A stretch of 64,000 nt of DNA. It comes from Sphingomonas sp. Leaf407. GTDB lineage: Bacteria > Pseudomonadota > Alphaproteobacteria > Sphingomonadales > Sphingomonadaceae. Position 1 is the stretch's first letter. Every line of letters begins with the position of its first letter. Position numbers and translations under genes: made by a program. This document shows, in pieces, positions 1 to 9,001 of this stretch. The DNA lies in the NCBI RefSeq assembly GCF_001425385.1, contig NZ_LMQO01000001.1:1-64000 (forward strand), written 5' to 3'. Under the pieces are notes generated by a model. The model saw only the letters and a program-made list of their open reading frames with translations, was not told the origin of the DNA and made no database searches.

Positions 1-47
1 GTCTCAAATATCCACACCCCTTCCGCCTACAACGGCGAACAAGGTGT

Positions 48-124
<77 letters not shown>

Positions 125-149
125 AAACTACAACGCCTCACAACACATA

Positions 150-174
150 GCCCGCGTCCAACAGGACTGCGGGC
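150..174. terminator. hairpin after the initiator tRNA
   Basis: GCCCGC and GTCC pair with GGAC and GCGGGC around an AACA loop, with one bulged T. It lies 25 bases after the tRNA and could mark its 3' end. There is no T-run, so a canonical Rho-independent terminator is not shown. Confidence 0.35.
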
Positions 175-230
175 CAGCTTGCGTTCGGCGCGATACAACG
201 ATGCGTCTCCGCGCAGGCGGCCAACAAGGT

Positions 231-262
231 TGGCGACCGGCGGCGCGTGCCGCCGATCGCCA
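231..262. terminator. hairpin between tRNA and the glycoside operon end
   Basis: TGGCGA and CGGCGGC pair with GCCGCCG and TCGCCA around a GCGT loop, with one C/A mismatch. It sits 10 bases beyond the stop of the minus-strand flavoprotein gene and is the likely 3' end of that nine-gene transcript. No clear T-run follows on either strand. Confidence 0.4.
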
Positions 263-272
263 GACGTATGCC

Positions 273-1949
273 TTATCCCTGCCGCATCGTCTTGACCGCA
301 TGATCTGCGGCTCGTGCTGTCAGCGCCATGAAAGTGAGTGACGGGTTGACGCAAGACACCGATGCCATCTGTGCGCCGTCAGTCACATACAGATTGGCCG
401 CGTCATGCGCCTGGCTCCACCCGTTCAGCACCGACTTGCCGGGGTCCGCCCCCATCCGCGCACCGCCCATTTCGTGGATCGCGTCGCCGGGGACGTGCTC
501 GCCCTCGTAACTGGTGACGTTGCGCATGCCTGCCGCCTTGAGCATCGCCTCGCCCTGTTCGCGCGCGTCGCGCATCATGCGCAGCTCGTTTTCACGGAAG
601 CGGACGTCGAAACGCATCAGCGGAACGCCGAACCGGTCGAGCTTGTCGGCCTTCAGCGAGACGCGGTTGTCGGCATAGGGCAGGCATTCGCCGAACGCGC
701 CCATGCTGAACTTCCACGGCGAATAGCGTCGCATGCCCTGCTTCATGCTCGCGCCGAACCCGACCGGGGCGGCGGGATCGCGGCGGGCGCTGCCCTGATA
801 GCCATAGCCGCGCTTGAAACCGACATCCTCGGTCGGGTTCAGGTTGCGGAAGCGGGGGACGTAGACGCCGCCGGGGCGGCGGCCATATTCGATGAACTCC
901 TCCATGCCGGGAATTTCGCCCGACACGCCGACGCGGAAGATATGGTCCATGACATAGCGGCCGAGCGTCCCGCTGGTATCGAAATGGCTGCGCTCGCTGC
1001 CCGGCGCGCGTGAATTCATCAGGATCTGCACCGATCCCATCGCCGAGGCGCACAGGAACACCAGATCGGCACTGACGGTCTGCGCCTGTCCGGTCTTGGC
1101 ATCGATATAGCGCACCCCGGTCACGCGCTTGCGTGCCGCGTCATAGTCGAGGCTGGTGACGACCGCGTCGGACTGGAGCGTCAGCCGACCGGTCGCGCGC
1201 GCGGCGGGCAGCGTCACCGCCTGTGTCGAGAAATAGGCGCCGAACGAACAGCCATTGCCGCACTGGTTGCGGAACTGGCATTTCGTGCGGTTCTGGTCGG
1301 GCTTGTCCTCGGTCATGTTGGACAGGCGGGTGTTGATGAGCTTGCGTCCCGGAAACCCGCTTTCCAGCCGGCCCTTGAGCCATTTCTCGGCGACGTTCAT
1401 CGGCATCGCCGGCTGGAATTCGCTGTCGGGCAGATAGGGCAGATTCTCGCGCGATCCCGAGACGCCGATGTATTTCTCGACATAGCTGTACCATGGGGCG
1501 ACATCGTCATAGCCGATCGGCCATGCGCCATCGACGCCCTCGCGCTGGTTCGCTGCGAAATCGTCCGGGCTCCAGCGGAACGTCCAGCGGCCCCAGATCA
1601 GCGACTTGCCACCGACCGCGCCAGGGCGGATCCAGTAGAATTTGTCGCCCTCGTCGAACGCATAGGGGTTCAGCCGGTCGTTGTTGTAGAAGCCCATGTT
1701 GCTCGGGGCGACATAGCCGTGCTTGGCGATGAAATAATCACTCTCGATCAGCGGCTGCGGCATGATGTTGCGCGCGGGCACCTCATAGGCGGGCTTGCCG
1801 TCGTACGGATAGCCCTCGCCATGCTCGACCATCTTGCCACGGTCGAGCATCAGCACGCGCAGGCCCTTTTCGGTCAGTTCCTTGGCGGCGAACCCGCCGC
1901 TGACGCCGGAGCCGATGACGATCGCGTCGAAACGGTTGGTCGCTGCCAT
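273..1949 (-). CDS. GMC-type FAD-dependent dehydrogenase, large subunit (glycoside/glucose 3-dehydrogenase-like)
   Basis: 558 residues. The N-terminal FAD-binding motif GSGVSGG lies in residues 13-19, and the C-terminal part contains HEMGGARMG and a VNPSLTFMALTARAA segment typical of the GMC catalytic His/Asn region. C224-x5-C230-x3-C234 matches the Fe-S ligand region of bacterial FAD glucose, sorbitol and gluconate dehydrogenases. It should oxidise a sugar C-OH (position 3 in the glycoside 3-dehydrogenases) and pass electrons to a cytochrome. There is no signal peptide; such subunits travel folded with a Tat-signal partner, which is encoded at 2792-3373. Start ATG 1949 has GAGGA upstream. 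It is the last gene of the operon, 9 bases after the TIM-barrel gene. The family is sure; the substrate is inferred from neighbours. Confidence 0.9.
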   Translation of the reverse strand: MAATNRFDAIVIGSGVSGGFAAKELTEKGLRVLMLDRGKMVEHGEGYPYDGKPAYEVPARNIMPQPLIESDYFIAKHGYVAPSNMGFYNNDRLNPYAFDEGDKFYWIRPGAVGGKSLIWGRWTFRWSPDDFAANQREGVDGAWPIGYDDVAPWYSYVEKYIGVSGSRENLPYLPDSEFQPAMPMNVAEKWLKGRLESGFPGRKLINTRLSNMTEDKPDQNRTKCQFRNQCGNGCSFGAYFSTQAVTLPAARATGRLTLQSDAVVTSLDYDAARKRVTGVRYIDAKTGQAQTVSADLVFLCASAMGSVQILMNSRAPGSERSHFDTSGTLGRYVMDHIFRVGVSGEIPGMEEFIEYGRRPGGVYVPRFRNLNPTEDVGFKRGYGYQGSARRDPAAPVGFGASMKQGMRRYSPWKFSMGAFGECLPYADNRVSLKADKLDRFGVPLMRFDVRFRENELRMMRDAREQGEAMLKAAGMRNVTSYEGEHVPGDAIHEMGGARMGADPGKSVLNGWSQAHDAANLYVTDGAQMASVSCVNPSLTFMALTARAADHAVKTMRQG

Positions 1950-1958
1950 GATGGATCC

Positions 1959-2795
1959 TCAGTACCGGAGGCTACGCAAAGTGCGGAAGCTGGTGGTGAT
2001 GTCGGGAAGATAGGGGGCGGGTGCCTGGTCGTTCTCGACATAGAAATGGCGGACGCCGGCGCTGCCCTTCAGCGCGAACAGTTTCGCGAAATCGGTGCGT
2101 CCGGCACCGACCGCGGTCATGCTGCGGTCGGCGCGCATGTCCTTGACGTGATAGCCGTAGATACGCGATCCCAGCCGCTCGATCAGCGCCGCCGGGTCCT
2201 CGCCGGCGAAGGCGACCCAGTAGAGATCGAGTTCGACCTTCACCAGCGCCGGGTCGGTCCGCGTCAGCAATTGTTCGTACAGGCTGACGCCGCCGGGGCG
2301 GATGGTGAATTCGAAATCATGGTTGTGATAGGCGAAGCCCAGCCCCGCGCGGCGCAACTGCTCGCCGAAGCGGTTGATGTTGGGGAGCGCCGCCTGCCAG
2401 CCCGCCTCGGTGCGATGCTCGTCGGTCATGTAGGGCAGGACGATCGTGTCCGCGCCGAGCGCCTTGGCCATCGCCACCGACTTGTCGAAATTGCCGAGCA
2501 GCGCGTCATAGCCGACATGGATCGACGGCGCGCGTAGCCCCAGCCGGTGCATCGTCCGGCGCAGCAGGCCATGGTCCATGGCGTCGTACCCGCCACCGCC
2601 ATATTCGACCTCGCGGTAGCCGATCTTCGCGACCGATCGCAGCGTGGCGACCGGGTCCTTCTGGAACAGTTCGCGCACCGTATAGAGTTGCAGGCCGATC
2701 GGCCCGAGCCGCGCAGCGAAGGCGGGCGTTCCGGCAAGGGTCAGCGCGGCGCAACCGCCGGCGCCGGCCAGTAGATGGCGACGGGAAAGGATCAT
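1959..2795 (-). CDS. Tat-exported xylose-isomerase-like TIM-barrel protein (sugar isomerase/epimerase/lyase family)
   Basis: 278 residues. An N-terminal SRRHLLAGAGG Tat motif plus hydrophobic stretch predicts export. The rest is an AP-endonuclease-2/xylose-isomerase-like barrel, with YHNHDFEF and KVELDLYW supplying likely metal ligands and YHVKDM near the end. In 3-keto-glycoside pathways, proteins of this fold act as 3-keto-sugar isomerases or eliminate the aglycone. Start ATG 2795 overlaps the upstream stop by 4 bases, implying coupled translation. It is one of three barrel proteins in this operon. Fold is confident; exact reaction unknown. Confidence 0.82.
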   Translation of the reverse strand: MILSRRHLLAGAGGCAALTLAGTPAFAARLGPIGLQLYTVRELFQKDPVATLRSVAKIGYREVEYGGGGYDAMDHGLLRRTMHRLGLRAPSIHVGYDALLGNFDKSVAMAKALGADTIVLPYMTDEHRTEAGWQAALPNINRFGEQLRRAGLGFAYHNHDFEFTIRPGGVSLYEQLLTRTDPALVKVELDLYWVAFAGEDPAALIERLGSRIYGYHVKDMRADRSMTAVGAGRTDFAKLFALKGSAGVRHFYVENDQAPAPYLPDITTSFRTLRSLRY

Positions 2796-3373
2796 GCGCT
2801 GTAGACCTTGTTGACCTGGGCATAGGGGAAGGCGCCGTTATATTCGCCCGGCACCGGCAGATATTCGCGTTCCTGCGTCATTCCGATTTCCGACGTGTAA
2901 TAGCCGGTGATGACGAGCTGGCGGAAATTCTCGAAGAAGCGCCCGTCGTCGCCCAGCGCCTTGTTCATCGCCAGCGTCAGCAGCGCGTCCTGCTGCGCCG
3001 GCGTCGCCTTCACCGCCGATACCTTGTAGTCGGCGATGCTGCGCGCCTCGACGGCATTCAGCCCGGCGAGGATCGGTGCCTTGTCCTCCGGCTTGGCCCA
3101 GTCGGCCAACAGCTTTTCGATGAACGCCGGCACACCGGCGGCGATCGCGCCGGGGGTGTCGGTGGTCGGGATCACCCGTTCGCTAAGCGCGGTCATCAAC
3201 GCGCGTTGGGGGGCGGTGAACACGGCAACGCTCGGCGGACCGTCGCTGATGACTGGTAGCGCCGCCGTGCCGCGCACCGCGCTGACCGCCTGCGCCGCGC
3301 GGGCGATCGGCGCGAACATGGCGGTGCCGAACATGGCGGTGATCCCGGCAAGGGCATGTCTGCGATCGATCAT
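2792..3373 (-). CDS. gluconate 2-dehydrogenase subunit 3 family protein (Tat-signal small subunit)
   Basis: 193 residues beginning DRRHALAGI, a Tat-like twin-arginine sequence followed by a hydrophobic stretch ending ARAA. The body (LSERVIPTTDTPGAIAAGVP, then REYLPVPGEYNG) matches the small subunit that escorts GMC-type FAD dehydrogenases to the periplasm. It probably carries the flavoprotein at 273-1949 through the Tat pore and stabilises it. It overlaps both neighbours by 4 bases. Confidence 0.88.
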   Translation of the reverse strand: MIDRRHALAGITAMFGTAMFAPIARAAQAVSAVRGTAALPVISDGPPSVAVFTAPQRALMTALSERVIPTTDTPGAIAAGVPAFIEKLLADWAKPEDKAPILAGLNAVEARSIADYKVSAVKATPAQQDALLTLAMNKALGDDGRFFENFRQLVITGYYTSEIGMTQEREYLPVPGEYNGAFPYAQVNKVYSA

Positions 3374-4191
3374 CGGGCCTTCTCCGGCAGGTCCTGCGCG
3401 ATCGCCTCGGCACCAAGCGGACGGACCCAGATGTTGCGGAACGACACCGGCGAATCATGATCCTGCAACCGGATCGGCGCGGTATCGGCATGGGCGGTGT
3501 AGCGCGCGACCTGCCGCCACGCGGTTTCGCCCAGCATCGCCTGATGGTTCTGCACCAGCACGCCGTTCAGAAACGCGGTGACATAGGCCGGGCGGACGAG
3601 CGTGCCGTCGGCCGCGAAGCGGGGCCGTTCGAACACGACGTCGTAGCTCTGCCATTCGCCGGGCGCCCGCGCCGCATTCACCAGCGGCGGCTTCCAGCCA
3701 TAGACCGCGCCGATCGTGCCATCGGCATAGGTCGGGTTGCGCCAGCCATCGAGGATCTGCACCTCGTACCGGTCCATGAACCAGATGCCGCTGTTGCCGC
3801 GATCCTGCGACGTCTTTGTCGGCGGGTTGGGCGAGCGGAACTCCAGATGAAGCTGAACGTCGCCGAACCCCTGCTTCGTACGCAGGTTGTTCTCGCCGCC
3901 GCTGGTCGCCCGCGCGGGGATGGTCAGCGCACCGCCCGCGACCGGCCACATCGATCGTTCCGCCACCCATGCGGCGGTCGAGCGCCCGTCGAACAGCATG
4001 ACGGCATCGGCCGGCGCGCCGCCCGGCGTCGCAGCGGGAACGACGACCGTCGGGGCAGGGCGGTCGGCGTCGTGAACGCGCCACTTGCCATCGGGCAGCG
4101 TCGGCGTATCGCGGAACCCCGGCTTGTCCTGCGCCCCGGCGGGAGCAATCACCAGCGCCGAGGCGATCAGCGCTGCGGTACGGATCGTCAT
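3370..4191 (-). CDS. secreted DUF1080 protein (3-keto-glycoside hydrolase-like)
   Basis: 273 residues with a Sec-type signal peptide (about residues 1-20, AGA-QDK). The DUF1080 concanavalin-like beta-sandwich starts near VMLFDGRSTAAWV and continues through LEFRSPNP, DRGNSGIWFM, YEVQILDGW and a final FRNIWVRPL strand. DUF1080 proteins were long unassigned; members are now known to cleave 3-keto-glycosides after oxidation. Its place beside the dehydrogenase subunits supports periplasmic cleavage of an oxidised glycoside. 4-base overlaps at both ends. Confidence 0.85.
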   Translation of the reverse strand: MTIRTAALIASALVIAPAGAQDKPGFRDTPTLPDGKWRVHDADRPAPTVVVPAATPGGAPADAVMLFDGRSTAAWVAERSMWPVAGGALTIPARATSGGENNLRTKQGFGDVQLHLEFRSPNPPTKTSQDRGNSGIWFMDRYEVQILDGWRNPTYADGTIGAVYGWKPPLVNAARAPGEWQSYDVVFERPRFAADGTLVRPAYVTAFLNGVLVQNHQAMLGETAWRQVARYTAHADTAPIRLQDHDSPVSFRNIWVRPLGAEAIAQDLPEKAR

Positions 4192-5117
4192 GCACCTTCT
4201 CCTGCGGCGACGTCGATCGCGCGATAGGCGGCGATCAGCCGTTCCTCACCCGCGCGGCCCTTCACCGAATTGCCGTGTTCCATGCCGATCACCCCGGCAT
4301 AGCGCTTGTTCTTCAGCCAGCGGACGATGGTGGCATAGTTGATTTCGCCGGTGCCGGGTTCGTTGCGTCCCGGATTGTCGCCGAACTGGATATAGCCGAT
4401 CTCGTTCCAGCAGATCGCCAGCGTCGGGATCAGATTCCCCGACTGGATCTGTTCATGGTACAGGTCAGCCAGCACCTTGACCGCCGGGCTGTTCACCCCG
4501 CGCGCGACGGCATAGCCTTGCGCGATCGTCTGCATGTAGACGCCGGGATGGTTCGTGCGGGTGTTGAGCGGCTCCATCACCATCGCCGCGCCGGTCGGCG
4601 CGATGATCTCGGCGGCACGGCGCATCACGTCGATCACCCGCGCGGTCTGAATATCGATCGGCAGCTTCGGGTCGAGGAAACCGGTGACGATGGTCATCCG
4701 GTCGGCGTTCAGCCGCTTCGCAACCTCGATCGAGGCACGAAGATCGGCGAGGAAGCCGTCGCGCTCGCTATCGTCGTTGCCGCCGAGCAGGGGGCGCGAC
4801 TGCGACCATTTCGGCATGCTGGCGACGAACACGCCCATCTTCATGCCACGGCTCGACAGCGCTTTCGCCATTGCCTCCTGTTCGGCGACGGGGCGGGTCG
4901 CCGCCTCATTGTCCTCCCATGCGGTAAAGCCCTGGTCGGCGGCATAGGCGATCTGTTCGATCCGCCCGCCACGACTGGCGAAGCTGCCCTCGTGCGGTGC
5001 GAAATGCAGGCCGAACTTCGCTGCGTTCGATGCGGCCGGGCGCTGCGCGGCGAGCACGCCCGAGGCGGCGGTAACGGCCGCGCCACCGGCGAGGACGGTG
5101 CGACGCGACAGGGTCAT
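4188..5117 (-). CDS. Tat-exported TIM-barrel sugar isomerase (hydroxypyruvate isomerase-like)
   Basis: 309 residues. LSRRTVLAGGAAVTAASG is a clear Tat signal. The barrel includes MVMEPLNTR, VKVLADLYHEQ, FGDNPGRNEPGTGEINY and IGMEHGNS, which are metal-site motifs of the hydroxypyruvate isomerase/xylose isomerase-like superfamily. It is a paralogue in fold of the proteins at 1959-2795 and 6630-7694. ATG 5117 overlaps the upstream cytochrome stop (ATGA). The frame stays open upstream to 5618, but that part is the cytochrome gene read out of frame. Likely acts on a 3-keto sugar in the periplasm; reaction not established. Confidence 0.83.
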   Translation of the reverse strand: MTLSRRTVLAGGAAVTAASGVLAAQRPAASNAAKFGLHFAPHEGSFASRGGRIEQIAYAADQGFTAWEDNEAATRPVAEQEAMAKALSSRGMKMGVFVASMPKWSQSRPLLGGNDDSERDGFLADLRASIEVAKRLNADRMTIVTGFLDPKLPIDIQTARVIDVMRRAAEIIAPTGAAMVMEPLNTRTNHPGVYMQTIAQGYAVARGVNSPAVKVLADLYHEQIQSGNLIPTLAICWNEIGYIQFGDNPGRNEPGTGEINYATIVRWLKNKRYAGVIGMEHGNSVKGRAGEERLIAAYRAIDVAAGEGA

Positions 5118-5491
5118 TTCGCGACCTTGAGATAGGCGATGATCGCCGCGCGCTTCGCCGCATCGGGCGTGGCGATCGGCATGCGTGTGCCCGGCACCTT
5201 CTTGGCCGGGGCCGCCAAATACTCGTTCAGCGTCTTTTCGTCCCAGCGCAGGTTCGCCTTCTTCATCGCCGGCGAATAGTTGAAGCCGGCCACGCTTGCC
5301 GCCGCGCGCCCGACGACGCCGTTGAGGTTGGGGCCGATGCCGTTCCTGCCGCCGGCGTTCACCGTATGACAGGCGCGACAGGCGGCGAAGGCGGGCGGTG
5401 CCGCCGGGGCCGGGGCGATCTGCGCCAGCGCCATGCCGCCCAGCGTCACCGCGACCACCGCGCCCGCCGTTCCCGCGATCCATCGAATCAT
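5114..5491 (-). CDS. monohaem cytochrome c (electron acceptor of the FAD dehydrogenase)
   Basis: 125 residues. A hydrophobic signal peptide ends near ALAQ; the haem motif CRACH is at residues 38-42, GIGPNLNGVVGR follows, and the sixth ligand Met is probably in GTRMP. This is a small class I cytochrome c. In an operon with a GMC dehydrogenase and its Tat small subunit it most likely takes electrons from the flavoprotein to the respiratory chain. Overlaps both neighbours by 4 bases. The start is ATG 5491; the longer open frame is a shadow of the oxidoreductase gene. Confidence 0.9.
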   Translation of the reverse strand: MIRWIAGTAGAVVAVTLGGMALAQIAPAPAAPPAFAACRACHTVNAGGRNGIGPNLNGVVGRAAASVAGFNYSPAMKKANLRWDEKTLNEYLAAPAKKVPGTRMPIATPDAAKRAAIIAYLKVAK

Positions 5492-6633
5492 GCCGTCTCT
5501 CCCATGTCGATCCGCGTCCATTTGTCGCTGCCTGCGGCATTCGCGACCATCGCCTCGATAAAGGCCATCGTTCGCAGGCCATCGCCAACTCCCGGAATAG
5601 CCGGTTCCTCGTCGCCACGGATCATTGCCGCAAACCCGCGATACAGGTTGGCGAATGCCTCGATATACCCCTCGGGATGACCCGCCGGTGTACGAAGCAG
5701 CGCCGCCGCTTGCGCGTCCATCCCCGGTCCGCCTGCGCGAACGATCTCCGCCGGCCGGTCGAGCCAGCGCAGGGTCAGCGTGTTCGGCTCCATCTGCGAC
5801 CATTCCAGACCACCGAGCGATCCGTGGACGCGCAGCCGGAGGCCATTCTCCTCGCCCGCCGCGACCTGGCTCGCGACCAGCGTGCCGCGCGCGCCATTGT
5901 CGAACCGGAGCAGCGCGCCGACATCGTCGTCGAGCCGCCGCCCGGCGACATGGGTCGCCAGATCGGCCGAAACCGCCGCGACCGGCAAGCCCGACACCTG
6001 TTCCGCCAGATGAAACGCATGGGTGCCAATATCGCCGAGACACCCGCCGATCCCGGCCTTGGCCGGATCGGTGCGCCATGCCGCCTGCTTGTTGCCATCG
6101 GCATCGATCGGCGCGCTCAGCCAGCCTTGCAGATATTCGACCTGCACCCGGCGGATCTCGCCCAGGTCGCCCCGCGCGATCCGCGCCCGCGCCTCCGCGA
6201 CCAGCGCATAGCCGCTGTAGGTGAAGGCGAGCGCGAAGTGCCGCCCGTTCGCCTTCGCCGCAGCGGCGATCGCGCGTGCTTCCTCGACGCTCATCGCCAT
6301 CGGCTTTTCGCAAAAGACGTGGAAGCCCGCCTCCAGCGCGGCGATCGCCATCGGTGCATGAAGGTGATTGGGCGTCACGATCGCCAGCGCGTCGATCCGT
6401 TCGTCCGCCGGGCGGGAGGCTTCGTCGGCCAGCAACGCCGCCAGATCGTGATGCACCCGCGTTGGGTCGAGCCCCAGCGCCGCGCCCGAACGGTGGCTAC
6501 GCCCGGCATCGGTGCTGAACGCGCCGCCGACCAGTTCCCAGTCGCCGTCCAATGCCGCCGCCATGCGGTGGACCGCGCCGATGAAGGCGCCTTCGCCACC
6601 GCCGGCCATCGCCAGACGCAGACGCCGGCTCAT
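5488..6633 (-). CDS. Gfo/Idh/MocA family NAD(P)-dependent oxidoreductase
   Basis: 381 residues, no signal peptide. The N-terminal Rossmann motif is AGGGEGAFIGAVH (residues 10-22). The family EKP signature is at residues 109-111 and a GDIGTHAFHL stretch holds the probable catalytic His. It is cytosolic and probably interconverts a sugar hydroxyl and a keto group, for example reducing an imported 3-keto-sugar. Start ATG 6633 gives a 4-base overlap with the preceding stop; the upstream extension would lie in another gene. Confidence 0.9.
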   Translation of the reverse strand: MSRRLRLAMAGGGEGAFIGAVHRMAAALDGDWELVGGAFSTDAGRSHRSGAALGLDPTRVHHDLAALLADEASRPADERIDALAIVTPNHLHAPMAIAALEAGFHVFCEKPMAMSVEEARAIAAAAKANGRHFALAFTYSGYALVAEARARIARGDLGEIRRVQVEYLQGWLSAPIDADGNKQAAWRTDPAKAGIGGCLGDIGTHAFHLAEQVSGLPVAAVSADLATHVAGRRLDDDVGALLRFDNGARGTLVASQVAAGEENGLRLRVHGSLGGLEWSQMEPNTLTLRWLDRPAEIVRAGGPGMDAQAAALLRTPAGHPEGYIEAFANLYRGFAAMIRGDEEPAIPGVGDGLRTMAFIEAMVANAAGSDKWTRIDMGETA

Positions 6634-7694
6634 TCCGCGGCTCCGTCGGGCGACAGCCCCATCAGCTTGCGGATCGCGCCGCGATCGACGCCGCTCTGCG
6701 CGAAATCGTCGAAGGCGTGATCGGTCAGGCGGATCATGTGATCGCGGATGAACGGCGCACCCTCGCGCGCGCCGTCCTCGCCGCGTTTCAGCGCGCATTC
6801 CCATTCGAGCACCGCCCAGCCGTCATAGCCATATTGCGCCATGCGGCTGAAGATCGCGGAGAAATCGACCTGACCATCGCCCAGCGAGCGGAACCGTCCC
6901 GCGCGATCGACCCAGTCCTGATAGCCGCCATACACCCCCGACCGTCCGGTCGGGTTGAACTCGGCGTCCTTGACGTGGAAGCAGGCGATCCGGTCATGGT
7001 AGCGATCGATGAAGTCGAGATAGTCGAGCTGTTGCAGCACGTAATGCGACGGATCGAACAACAGCCGCGCCGCCGGATGATAATCGACGGCTTTGAGGAA
7101 CCGCTCCCACGTCGCGCCGTCGTGCAGATCTTCGCCGGGATGCACTTCATAGGCGCAGGCGACGCCGTGCTCGGCGAACACGTCGAGTATCGGCCGCCAG
7201 CGCCGCGCCAGTTCGGCGAACGCTTCCTCGACCAGCCCCGCCGGACGCTGCGGCCACGGATAGACATAGGGCCATGCCAGCGCCCCCGAAAAGGTTGCAT
7301 GGGCTTTCAGGCCCAGATTGGCGCTGGCGCGCGCGGCATATTTCACCTGTTCGACCGCCCATGCCTGCCGCTCGGCGGGCTTGCCGTGAACCTCGGGCGG
7401 CGCGAAGCCGTCGAACAGCGTGTCATAGGCCGGATGCACCGCGACCAACTGCCCTTGCAGATGCGTCGACAATTCGGTCGGCTCGACGCCATGGCGGGCG
7501 AGGGTACCGCGCAGGTCGTCGCAATAATCCTTGCTCTCGGCGGCCAGCTTCACGTCGATCAACTGCGGATCGCACGGAATCTGCACCCCGACATAGCCCA
7601 GCCCCGCCGCCCATTCGGCAAGGTTCTCCAGCGTGTCGAACGGCGGTTCGCTGCCCTTGAACTGGGCGAGGAAGATGCCCGGACCCTTCATCAT
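6630..7694 (-). CDS. cytosolic sugar phosphate isomerase/epimerase-like TIM-barrel protein
   Basis: 354 residues without a signal peptide. Barrel motifs include VACAYEVHPGEDLHDG, LLFDPSHYVLQQ, ACFHVKDAEF and a C-terminal LEWECALK, consistent with an Mn/Mg-binding xylose-isomerase-like enzyme. It is the third barrel of the operon and the only cytosolic one, paired with the Gfo/Idh/MocA gene downstream, as in known keto-sugar and inositol-type pathways. ATG 7694 overlaps the transporter stop; a second ATG follows at 7691. Confidence 0.85.
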   Translation of the reverse strand: MMKGPGIFLAQFKGSEPPFDTLENLAEWAAGLGYVGVQIPCDPQLIDVKLAAESKDYCDDLRGTLARHGVEPTELSTHLQGQLVAVHPAYDTLFDGFAPPEVHGKPAERQAWAVEQVKYAARASANLGLKAHATFSGALAWPYVYPWPQRPAGLVEEAFAELARRWRPILDVFAEHGVACAYEVHPGEDLHDGATWERFLKAVDYHPAARLLFDPSHYVLQQLDYLDFIDRYHDRIACFHVKDAEFNPTGRSGVYGGYQDWVDRAGRFRSLGDGQVDFSAIFSRMAQYGYDGWAVLEWECALKRGEDGAREGAPFIRDHMIRLTDHAFDDFAQSGVDRGAIRKLMGLSPDGAAE

Positions 7695-8938
7695 GCCATC
7701 GCCCCCTTGGTGGTGTCGCGGAAGGTGAACTGGAACAGCACGGCGATGATCGCGGCGGCGATGGCGGGATACCACCAGAGCTGATGCCAGTCGGCGACCG
7801 AGGGGGTCGCGGGCAGCGCGGCATAGAGCAGCCCGCCGATCTGCGAGCCGAGCAGCATGCCCACGCCATAGGTGAACAGCGTCAGCATCCCCTGCGCCTG
7901 CGCGTTCACGCCCTTGGGACTGGCGATCGTGCCGGTATAGATCGCACCGGCGACGAAGAAGAAGTCGTAGCACACCCCATGCAGCGCGACGCCGAGGTAG
8001 ACCGCCCACAGCCCGTCGCCGCCATCGCCGATGGCGAATAGCGCATAGCGCAGCGCCCATGCCGCCATACCGACCAGCAGCAGCGGCTTCACCCCGAAGC
8101 GGCGATAGAGCAGCGGCATCGAGAACATGAATACCAGCTCGGACATCTGCCCGATCGCCAGCGTGCTCGCGACGTTCGTGATGCCGACCGCGCCGACATA
8201 GTTCGAGGCATAGGCATAATACATCGCCAGCGGGATCGAGATCAGCGTCGCACAGGCGATGAAGACGAGGAACGAACGCTGTCGCATCAGCGAGAACGCC
8301 TCGACGCAGAATACCTGCCTGAGAAGGCTTCCCCCCTGCGCCTTGTCGGCATCGACCGCCGGCAAACTGAAGCTGTAGAGGCCGAGCGCGATCGAAACGA
8401 CCGCCGCGACGGTGAAGATTTGCGGACTGGCGGGCAGTCCGGTCCAGTCGATTACGAACCCCGACGCGATCCAGCCGATGGTGCCGAACGCGCGGACGAA
8501 CGGGAACTTGTCCGTCCGGTCGCCGAAGCTCTTGAGCGCGATCGTGTTCGCGAGACCAACCGTCGGCATGTAGAGGATCATATAGCCCAGCAGCAGCGCG
8601 ACGAACGTCGCACCGCGTTCGGGCGTGATGAGCGCAGGCATGAGGAACAGCAGCACACCGCCGACCAGATGCAGGATCACCATCAGCATCCGCGGCGAGA
8701 CATAGCGGACCGCGACCATGCCGAGCAGCAGCGACCCGACAATCGACGCGATCGGTCCCATCGAGAACGCATCGCCGATCAGATTGCCGATGCCGACCGT
8801 CTGCATCACCAGTCCGAGCGTGACCTGCCATGCCCCCCAAACGAAGAACTGCATGAACATCAACACGCTCAGCCGCGCGGTCAGACTGCCCCTCGTGGCG
8901 TCGTGCCTCGCATGCACGCTATCGTCGGCCATGGCCAT
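7691..8938 (-). CDS. MFS transporter, nucleoside:H+ symporter (NupG-like) family
   Basis: 415 residues, about twelve membrane segments. The segment LSVLMFMQFFVWGAWQVTLG is typical of the NupG/XapB branch, which in carbohydrate operons often imports sugars or keto-sugars rather than nucleosides. It is the first gene of the nine-gene operon. Its start lies 63 bases from the LacI palindrome at 9002-9023, so transcription is probably repressed there. It likely imports the product of periplasmic cleavage. Confidence 0.85.
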   Translation of the reverse strand: MAMADDSVHARHDATRGSLTARLSVLMFMQFFVWGAWQVTLGLVMQTVGIGNLIGDAFSMGPIASIVGSLLLGMVAVRYVSPRMLMVILHLVGGVLLFLMPALITPERGATFVALLLGYMILYMPTVGLANTIALKSFGDRTDKFPFVRAFGTIGWIASGFVIDWTGLPASPQIFTVAAVVSIALGLYSFSLPAVDADKAQGGSLLRQVFCVEAFSLMRQRSFLVFIACATLISIPLAMYYAYASNYVGAVGITNVASTLAIGQMSELVFMFSMPLLYRRFGVKPLLLVGMAAWALRYALFAIGDGGDGLWAVYLGVALHGVCYDFFFVAGAIYTGTIASPKGVNAQAQGMLTLFTYGVGMLLGSQIGGLLYAALPATPSVADWHQLWWYPAIAAAIIAVLFQFTFRDTTKGAMA

Positions 8939-9001
8939 TCGCCATCCTCTCCTCGTGCAGCTTTGCTGCTTAGTTGGGTCGGAGGCTAGGTCGAACGATG
9001 A

